The notes under the pieces were generated by a model. The model had not been told where the DNA came from, ran no database searches, and saw only the letters and a list, made by a program, of their open reading frames with translations. A DNA stretch of 64,000 bases, taken from contig OY756149.1 of NCBI GenBank assembly GCA_963576785.1, positions 372,001 through 436,000 of the forward strand, read 5' to 3'. The stretch comes from Chlorophyllum brunneum (lineage: Eukaryota; Basidiomycota; Agaricomycetes; Agaricales; Agaricaceae). The translations under genes and the position numbers were made by a program. The stretch's first letter is position 1. Every line of letters begins with the position of its first letter. Shown here one piece after another: positions 55,795 to 64,000 of this stretch.

Positions 55795-58229
55795 ATGCCC
55801 CGCAATGGCAACGGCCTCTCCATTCATCTTCAGGAAGACTCGGCTCATCAAAATAGACTGCTAGCAAATGTTCCTCAGGAGACAGCGGAGCCCCCACTAG
55901 TCTGGGACTGGGACATTGAGCATGACGACAGGAAGCGTGAACGAAAGGCTGATTCGGATGCGAAGCTTAGGGGTGCTGCTCCATTTGAAGTGGATCGGAG
56001 AGTGCTTAAGGATGTTGTCCGTGAAAAAATGGGGGTGGAAGTTGGACGTATCAAGTTTCTTTCGGCCGGTATGTCTTGGCCGGGCTCTTAATTGATCAAC
56101 CGGTTCCGTTCTAGATGCTGAATATCGTTGTTGTCATTTCATACAGGAACTTTTCACAAGGTTTGTTCACACTTGTTGGCGATCCTGTTTCGTTAACTTA
56201 TTCACCCGCTCCTGTTACTCCCAGGCCTATCTTATTACCCTAGTCAATCATGAAGAGCTGGTTGCGCGTGTAGCACGCCGATTGATGCCTAGGCTCAAGG
56301 TAGAGTCCGAGGTTGCTACGATGCAATATCTACGGGAGAAAACGAACGTACCAGTTCCGACCGTGTATCACTATGATTCCAATCCCTATAATCGCCTAGG
56401 GGGAGAATTTATCTTAATGTCCAAGGTATGTGTATGGACACGTCCCGGAATCACTCCCACGTGTCCTGTCAGAACGTAATCTGACCCCGCGATTCCCTTT
56501 TCAGGCTCCCGGAATTCCGCTTGCCAAGGTCTTCCACACCCTTTCTTATAACGATCTTGCGAAACTCGTCAAGAACACCGTCCGGATAATCATACCGCTC
56601 TTCGCACACCGGTTTTCACAGGTTGGTTCCCTCTATTCTGGGCCATCTCCACAGAACGCTCTCCCGTCTGGTATCCCGACCCCCAAAGCTTCTTTCCACA
56701 ATGCTGGATACCCGTTTTCAGCTGTTCAGGCTATGTCATCGATACCGGCAGCGCTAACACCGCGACCGCCCGCGGCTTCTTTAACGATAACGCCGACACC
56801 TTCGAATATTAACTCGGGAACAGAATTCCACATAGGACCCATCATCTCGTGGCCATTCTTTGGCTCCAACAGGGGTTTCCTTTCTCATCCTAGCGAAGTT
56901 AATCGGGGTCCATGGTCAACGACACATTCTTATCTCAGTTCGTGCGCAGACCGCGAGATTCAAGGTGTGATCAGTGAAAATGAAGGTCGCTCTGCGCCAC
57001 ACCGTCTCCATCTCGACCCTGATGAGATTCTCTCTTCAAGACATCACCGAATGAACGCAGTTCCGGGAGACGAGTCGGATGATAGCGACGAGTATGATTT
57101 GGAGGAGAGTGAGGAGGAGTGGGAAGGTCCTGGCGATGTGATGTACCGAGATTATCGGAGGAACCAGAGGAGCACGTTTTTGTTCACACACATGGCGCAA
57201 AGGGAGAAGACCGTGAGGAAGGAGATGGAGCGATGGATGAGTGTTATGGAGAAGTTGATCCAAGTCGTTGAACTGGACGGGGAAGATCATAAGCCCGAGG
57301 AGTTCGGGCTCGACTTGCACGATATAAGTCTAGAGAATGTCTTCGTTGACGAGGTAGATCGTACCAAAGTCGTACGTTCTATTTTCTTTTATCTGGGAGT
57401 GTTTCCTCATATAACTTAGACGTCCATAATTGATTGGGAGTCAACAACAACACGACCCCTTTGGCAATGCGCGCACCTACCCCCTTTCGTCCAATCCTCC
57501 CCCTTCGTAGCCAAAGTCTTCCGTCAGGCAGTGGTTGAGCTATCTGATGACCCCACAGTTACTCTCCCTGCTGGCTCTTCCCACAAAAGTATTGAATCAC
57601 TATGTCGCGAGTGGTTGTACTACGAGTCTGCGGGTACCAGGCTAAGGATGGCGCATCGGTGTGCGGAATGGGACGGATGGGAGGAAGGGCTGGTTGAGAG
57701 TATACTCGGCCCCGAAGAGCTCGAGGAAGAGTGGTTCAAGTTTGATCCTCATTCGACGTCAGTCGGCAAGGGAGGAAGCTGCAACTCGAGCCTAGTGTCG
57801 CCTGCCTCGCCAATCCTCGATGGCACTACGGTGACTAACACAAATGGAGTCACCGCTAATGGGAAAACCAAAGCGAACCGTAATGGCAAGGGAGCATCCA
57901 AGTCCGGAGGTTCTTCAAGGTCTAGACGGAGTTCATTGAGTTCTATATCGCTCAGTGGCGCTAAGGTTTCTTCGAAATTACCGTTCGTTGAGGCGCAGAA
58001 GAAAGAGCAAATGTTGGATACGACTGGTGATATTTGTGGTGGACGCGGCGGAGAGTTGGGGAGGCGGTTAGAGGCTTGGTTAAGCGTTAATGCACAGGGT
58101 CAGAGCACCAATGGGGATGGTGGAGGCGGTGGGGAGGGCAGAGGAAGAGCCATTGGGGTTGTAGGAGCCGTGTTGAATAAAGAAAGGTGGCTCGAAGGTC
58201 AAAGGACGGTCGTTGCACTAGACTCGTGA
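55795..58229 (+). CDS. Aminoglycoside-phosphotransferase-fold (APH/choline-kinase-like) protein
   Basis: A kinase-fold small-molecule phosphotransferase family protein (PF01636 type). Starts MPRNGNGLSIHLQ; the frame is open upstream to about 55693 without an ATG. Motifs: TFHKAYLITL and LVARVARR (N-lobe strand and likely nucleotide-binding region), VESEVATMQYLREKTNVPVP-TVYHYD (the family 'E-x-x-x-M-x-x-L..T-x-I-P-V-P' segment), then GGEFILMSKAPG, LDLHDISLENVFV (catalytic loop with Asp and Asn) and SIIDWESTTTRPLWQCA (metal-binding Asp). A large acidic disordered insert (DESDDSDEYDLEESEEE, about 57070-57125) separates the lobes, and a Gly/Ser-rich tail follows the core. About 720 residues. Fungal members have mostly unknown substrates. 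Confidence 0.82.
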
Positions 58230-59029
58230 TTTCGTCAGATTCGTTGGACTCAACCGGACTCGGCGTATCCCTCTTTAATCCGCTTCGATTCCGCGATTTT
58301 ATAACGCCTGACTGCCACTATTACTTACTCGACAGAAACACCTTCAACATACTCACTCAGTTTTATTTCCGGTTGGTATTTATTATATGTAGGCCTGGTA
58401 ATGTTTTGATATTAAGGTCCTCAAGTTCCTTTTACGATTATTTGTGTAGTCTCTTCGCATGTGTAGTATACCTTGATGCAAGCATTGTTCATCATACCTT
58501 GCTATGCCAAAGAGACTACCGGATGATGAAGAGACACTAGTTTCAATCAGATTGGCACTCGATATTTGGATACAGTAGCAATACCATGGTGATAATGTCC
58601 ATGAGTCAAGATATATTATACGCGAGTAAAACAAGCTTAGAGCAAGAGGAAAAATACAGGAGATAGAGAGACAAGTAGGGACAGTGGTGAAAAAAGAATG
58701 ACGTGATTGGTCGTATATCTGTACACGCCACGAAAGAGGCGCCAAGATATACGAGGAATGGTAAGCAGAGACGATACAGGTAATTAGATAGCAAATAAGT
58801 CAACGAGCGGGAGTAAATAAAAGAACGGATACAGTCAATTGAGACACCAGACTGAAACGACAAAGAGCGCGAGGAGAAATGAGAACGAAAGTATGCAGAA
58901 AGGAGTGTTGAGTTTCACAAAATCGCGAGACGCAGTAGGATCAAGTGATGGATGAGATAAAAAGGCTTCCTCGACCCCCTTCACAAATTGGAACCACCTG
59001 CGTTGACCAAACAAAGATTACGACCACTT
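58230..59029. other. Convergent 3' spacer
   Basis: AT-rich 3' regions of the APH-like gene and amidase copy 2. No gene recognised. Confidence 0.4.
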
Positions 59030-61154
59030 TCAGAGTTCCGATGGCAATACAGGGTCGAAAATGACACCAGAATCTTTCAACGCCTGTTCAATGACCTTCA
59101 TACCTGCCAATACCTTCTCTTCTTCCATCTTACCACCAATTATCTGTACGCCCAGAGGGAGACCTTTCATCTTCTCCGCGTTGTATTCCAAAAAGGCACC
59201 CTTGGCAATGGTGTTGAGCTGGTTGTATGTTGACGACGAATAAAAGTTTGGTGGAAGGGAATCGAGGTTAGGTGAGACTGTTGTTGTAGGAATCACACCG
59301 GCCGGGTAGTCGAGCTGTGAAGAGTGTCAATCACAACCCTTAGTTCAGGTGATAAGCTGTGCAGAACACGTACCAAACTGAAGATGAAAGTATACCCTGC
59401 ACTCATCAGCGTCGCTCTTTCACTTCCCCCATTCTCAAGCGCAGGTAGTGCATGTGGGACTGTCAAAACAAAGTCTATTCCCTCCTCGATCCACTTTTTG
59501 TGCCACTCTGCCCGATAGTTGTCCCTCTGTTCCACAAGCTGGCGTTCTTCCATCACCGTCTTCTTGTGAAGGATGGAATAGAGGTCAGCGGAGAGTGGGT
59601 CAGGTTGGGAGCCAAAGCCGAAGACGAAAGATAGGATACGAGAGCGGAGAACGCGCGAGAGGATGGATTTGACTAACTTCGGGAGCTTGAGTAGATTCAG
59701 AACATGCCGCGTAGGCGGGGAGGTGGATTCTGTATGCCGTAGGGGTGCACGAGTTTGTTCACCTATGCGGACGGAGTATGTTCAACGTATGAATGTGTAG
59801 AATGGATAACCTCCCTTACCCCCGTCGGAGAAGAGAAGTTGATATCCAATCTTGAGGCCTTCCATGATCGAAGGAGGTTTGCTGGAGAAGGTTAGTGTTT
59901 CATGATTAACTTCCAAGGATTATATGAACTTACAAGTCAACGACTTCGTGACCTTGTTTCTTAAGAGCATCGATAACAGTTGATAGCGCGCGGCGACAGG
60001 CAGGTGTTGGAGGAATAGTTTCTTCACAAACGTTTTAAAGATCAATGAAAATCCTAAAAAGGTTAGACTCACCGTCTTCCCAAATGACACCCCACTTCAA
60101 TCGCCTTCCCTCTTCCTGCAGATTAATAGGCTGCCATGGGAGTGGCACACACTAACTTTACACGTCAGAATCGCGAAATAAAGAGGGTACAGAGATTTGA
60201 ACGTACCGTGTGATCATAATGCCAGGGCTTCATCTCAATGACCCTTTTCCAAAACTCTGTCAAGTCATCCAACGAGTTCGCCATCGGCGCAGCAAGGATT
60301 GGCAGTGCCTCTAGCCCCATCATAGGAGCCCTGTTCCCCCATATCGGAAACCTTCCCGCACTCCCCTTCAAACTCCACACCCCACAGAAGTGCGCAGGAA
60401 TACGTACACTCCCTGCCAAGTCAGTCCCAATTTCGATCTTACTTCCCCCACTCGCGAGAAGTGCCGCACCACCGCCTGTCGATGCCCCAGCACTGTGGGC
60501 GGGATTATATGGATTGGTCGTGCGACCAAAGACGTCTGATGTGGTTTCGATGGCTAGAAGTCCCGTAGGGACACTTGTCTTGGCATGTACTAAAGCTCCG
60601 GCATCTTGAAGTAAACGAACGATAGCCGAGGATTCCTTGGCCGGTTTTCCAACATTACAAGAATAACCGATGGTCGAGTCATGCCCTACGACATCAATTG
60701 TTTCTACGGGAAAAGGAAATTAGGGATTTACTCGTACAGAACACCATCGCTACATGCCTTTGATACTGATGGGGACACCCATGAGCGGACGCTCTCGCAG
60801 AACAGATTCGTTTGCACTATCCGAGTCTACACCTGGCCCCCAATTGGCGACGGATGATGTTGCAAGAGCCTCATCAAACATGACATCGGAAAGGCAATTC
60901 GTAGCTTGGTGAGCACGAACTGCCTTCTTAGCATAGGCGAACATTATCTTCGACGGAGATATGGCACCCGATTTGCATTGAGAAACAAGTTGTGAAAGTG
61001 AAAGAGCGTGGATTTTTTTTTCAGCGAGGGAAGGATGGGCGAAATAAGAAGAGGGGAGGGAGTCAATCTTGGACTGGCGCTGCTTCTGCTTCCAGATGCT
61101 GGGAAAGCGGGTAAGGGGAATAGTCACGGAACACGAGGCAGGGGAAACAGACAC
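59030..61154 (-). CDS. Amidase-signature family hydrolase (copy 2)
   Basis: Paralogue of the gene at 40006. From the right it starts MSVSPASCSVTIPLTRFPS. Landmarks: KKAVRAHQATNCLSDVMF (compare RKALRAHVATNCLTEIL in copy 1), PLMGVPISIKG (Lys of the triad), SAGASTGGGAALLASGGS (cis-Ser kept; GGS changed to GAS), IGTDLAGSVRIPAHFCG (nucleophilic Ser), MKPWHYDHTV, VEQRDNYRAEWHKKW, DFVLTVPHALPALENGG, LDYPAGVIPTTTV, and KGLPLGVQIIGGKMEEEKVL near the end. All triad residues are intact and no frame break was found over about eight exons; about 590 residues. Neighbours give no pathway. Confidence 0.9.
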
Positions 61155-62430
61155 ACCACGCGCGCTGGTGAGGCGATAAATAGAAGGGGAAAATCATGAG
61201 GAAGCCTTTGCGAACATGCCACCATCTCCCGCCCGGGCTTTTAGCTGCCCTCTTCATCCGAGGACTTTGGGTTCCCGACTCGCGCGCTCTTGCTCCTGGC
61301 TGCCCGATTTCCTTAAGACTACTCAGGATTAAGCTGCAGATGCCATAAAAACTCTGTCTTAACAGAGAACACCCGTCCAACCTGCCTGATCTGCAAATGA
61401 CTGCTTCCACCAGCTGCACGAGATGAGAAGCATCTCGATGTGTCGAGCTAGCTGTCAACCATTTGAGACTCCTTGTCCGCTGCATCCGTACCGGGTACAT
61501 CTGAGCAAGAGGGAAAGGGAAAGGGAAATATGAGGGCCAGACCACATCCCGAAAAGAAGCGATCTACGGCGCACAACCAACGCGTGGATGTTCGAGAAGT
61601 TGAGTGGCTTAGGCTCCAAACCCAGTCCGGAACTGGGGTGTACGACCCGTCGGATGACACCCACTTATAGTAATCCCCGTGCGGAATGAGAGAACAAAAA
61701 AAAGGAACAGGAATGGTGAGCCCGATGGCCGATGAACGTTTCCAGACACGACGCGAAACAGACGTTAACCGAGCCGGCGCCACTGAATGTGTGAATTGTG
61801 GAACGTTTATTGGCACTGATAGTACGAGGCCGCCAGGCCAGACCCAGTTCCGCATCAACTTCGCCATCAGGCATCACGAATGTTAATTGCAGTACCACGC
61901 CCGAGACACGATTCTAAGGGGAATCCCCCACTTTACGTCGTCTTGTGTCTTGTGGTTCGAAGTCTCTTGAACTACGGACGACGTCGACCGTCACACACAT
62001 ACAGCACGCGTTTCGAAGCCTGCACCGCACCACCGCTCCCGTTAATCTTACCTCGCTTCGCTGCTCCAAATCTAGCGTTGGCATTACCTTTCCTTCTTTT
62101 CGTGCGCCATCGTGATCCCTAAATCAGTGATCCATTCACCACGCATGGGTTACATATATGAACTCATATTTAAGACTTCTCTGCATCGTCACCTTCGATG
62201 CCCAGCAGACGTTCTTTGATCTTTTGTGCTACTGCTGGCCCATGTACAGAAATATTTGCTAAATTGTGGCTTGAGGGGGTACGAAAAAAGTGGGACAAAA
62301 GTGCGGACGTACGGCTGTGGAACCCAGGGAGGAATTCAATACCCTAATAATGATCGTGGGCTTGAGTATGTGAATTTGGTGAATGGAGTAAGACCTCGTA
62401 CTTCATGATATGTACCCTTCTTGTATGTAA
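61155..62430. other. Intergenic 1.3 kb
   Basis: Promoter of amidase copy 2 on the left and 3' UTR of the glycosyltransferase gene on the right. Some minus-strand frames are open for over 100 codons (61448-61867) but are low-complexity and motif-free. Confidence 0.35.
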
Positions 62431-64000
62431 TTAAAGTATCGTTCGATGCAATATAATGCTATAGCCCCTGTTCAGAACAATCAAACCGAGAAAAAAATCG
62501 GGAAAATGTACTTTGTGGCCCACGTTCCGCGCCAGAATTTCATAGTCGAAATCATACGCTGAACCGTCCCCGGGGTAAGTTACACGGCAGGGCTGTAGAG
62601 GAGGCATACGCACAGCCTGGGTATACAATCTCGATAACAGTTGATCGTTCCGAGGGCGGCATCCAGAGCTGGTGCTGTTCGAAGAGCCGATCGATCGCAA
62701 GGTTAGTGTTGTTGTGGATAATACCGGTAGGTACCAGGAACAAATGGAACAGGTGGCAGGAGATATGGAAAAGAAGTCGAGTTATGGTATACCGCTTGGT
62801 GGGTGAAGACCGAGATTAGAATTGGACCTCAGCTGAACGCCGGTTGATCCCAAGTGGATCCAGAATGCCAAGCACGAGCCGGTGTACGGTAGAAAAAGGG
62901 GAGGGGAAGGAATGATAAATCACGAGCTTAAACTCACCGTTAGTCCATTGCCATGCACACCAACAATGATCTACAAATATGCGAGAACGTCAGCATCCCC
63001 ACTCATACTAATGCACTACTGCACCGTCATCATCACCAAGAGTAAGAAGCAAGAGTCAAAAAGACCTGAGAGTCTAAAACCGAGAACTCGAACCGAAGAG
63101 AGTGTGCGTAAAAAGTCAGTCCGATGAAAAGGAGTCATGGTCGTGGGTAACCACTGGTTGTAACGAACGAGTGTTACGGCGAAACATCCCCAGTTGTAAA
63201 CAATCTTGAGGTTATCACAGAGTAACTAAGCTCTTTTTCATTTCCAAGAACGCCGCATGTGCCAGCAGCAGATGCATGGGACGGGTTTGCGCCCCTGGGA
63301 ATTTCGTCGGGATTTCTATGTATCCAAAGTTCACTGCAGCAACTCCTGGACGTCGATGTTCCGAGACTCCAAACTCGCCAGACGAACGAAACATTAGAAG
63401 GATCAATAAAATAAAATAACTCACTGCGCTCCTAGCAACAAGTCTAACTTGTTCTCTCAAATCGGCATTCTCCATCCTGACGATCTGAACTTCACACACT
63501 CCTTCCTCTTCCAACGCCCGCAACGCATCAACCAGACTCCTATGACCTTCCTCGGTCAATCTCCGTCCAGTCCCTTGTCTATCGACGTACGTCACGACTG
63601 GCTTATCTGACTTATCCGAAGGTGGAGAGACGACAATACGGTTCGCCAGAGATTCAAATGTAGGAATATATCCAAGGAGGTTGAGGGTCAACACTTTGCG
63701 AAGAGGGGACCAGAAGCCTTCGTGTTCTGGGGAAGGAGAGACGGGGTTGAATAAAGCAACTTCGAGCTCTTGAGTACCTGAGATCATCTTGCCCCAACGA
63801 CCACCCCAAGGACTGTTGGTTTGAAGGAAGTTGGAGCGTGTCAGAACAGGAACAAAGACCAATCCGGATAGCTTACTGGCGATGAGCGGCTTCCCGATTC
63901 GTGATCAATGCTCTATCGAAGACGACCGTAGAATTAAGACGGATAAAATCTAACCATTGGTCCCTCTCTTCAATTGCTGCATGGGGGAATGCTGCTCGCA
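62431..64000 (-). CDS. GT61-family glycosyltransferase (partial, N-terminus beyond right edge)
   Basis: Reads leftward from the edge: RAAFPHAAIEERDQWLDFIR, TVVFDRALITNREAAHR, then SPWGGRWGKM, LGYIPTFESLANRIVV, VTYVDRQGTGRRLTEEGH (the 'VTYISRQ...RRL...H' motif), VRMENADLREQVRLVA, then IIVGVHGNGLT (the family's G-V-H-G-N-G-L-T motif), HQLWMPPSERSTVIEI and TYPGDGSAYDFDYEILARN. This order is that of the GT61 (DUF563) family, type II Golgi or ER transferases such as xylosyl- and EOGT-like N-acetylglucosaminyltransferases. The stop is at 62431. The introns around the VHGNGLT exon are unusually long for this genome (about 450 and 260 bases). The N-terminal anchor is outside the window. The acceptor substrate is unknown. 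Confidence 0.8.

Noticed and set aside
61448..61867. Minus-strand frame of 139 codons between amidase 2 and the glycosyltransferase
   Set aside because: Low-complexity Phe/Pro/Ser runs, no splice support and no family resemblance.
1..64000. A biosynthetic gene cluster or CRISPR-like array
   Set aside because: No backbone enzyme, no regularly spaced direct repeats, and neighbouring genes are functionally unrelated.

Overview
This window is nuclear DNA of a filamentous basidiomycete, most likely a mushroom-forming Agaricomycete. The genes are cut into small exons by GT-AG introns of about 45-70 bases with CTRAY-like branch sites. Several families are typical of that class: DUF6533 membrane proteins, DUF7330 proteins, STAND/NACHT proteins that open with the 'IHHSQF'-type N-terminus, F-box proteins with long divergent tails, and HGDLK-type TKL kinases. 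Exon models below were joined by eye from splice signals, reading phase and family similarity, so internal boundaries may be off by a few bases.

Layout. At 1-2300 a divergent housekeeping pair, COP9 signalosome subunit 5 (minus, running off the left edge) and ribosomal protein eL20 (plus), is followed by a DUF6533 gene. At 4.9-18.2 kb lies a rearranged block: an intact MYND-SET (SMYD-like) gene, a dead NACHT copy, an internal SMYD relic, a large TKL kinase gene, a gene for a disordered protein with a PIP-like box, a 5'-truncated non-LTR retroelement tail, and an inverted second NACHT copy preceded by another scrap of the SMYD 3' end. At 19.4-24.6 kb are an intradiol ring-cleavage dioxygenase, a DUF7330 protein and two tandem cyclophilin A genes. 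At 24.5-28.2 kb there is little that can be defended. At 28.2-33.8 kb are a MUP1-like methionine permease, a second DUF6533 gene and a small GPI-anchored cell-wall type protein on the minus strand. At 33.8-39.7 kb is a very large RRM protein with a long pyrimidine-rich leader. At 40-45 kb are an amidase, a fold-back element with about 170-base inverted arms and an amidase 3' relic. At 45.2-50.9 kb are a third DUF6533 gene, TFIIA gamma and a large F-box protein. After a gene-poor stretch (50.9-55.7 kb), the right end holds an aminoglycoside-phosphotransferase-fold protein, a second amidase converging on it (minus), and a GT61-like glycosyltransferase (minus) running off the right edge.

How the genes work together. 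There is no operon or biosynthetic cluster here; the genes are individually transcribed and functionally mixed. The coherent story is structural: repeated local duplication and decay. The SMYD/NACHT unit exists as a plus-strand copy and an inverted remnant with the kinase gene between them. Cyclophilin is tandemly doubled. Amidase is present twice plus a relic. DUF6533 occurs three times. A retroelement tail and a fold-back element mark transposon activity. I found no tRNA, rRNA or CRISPR array.
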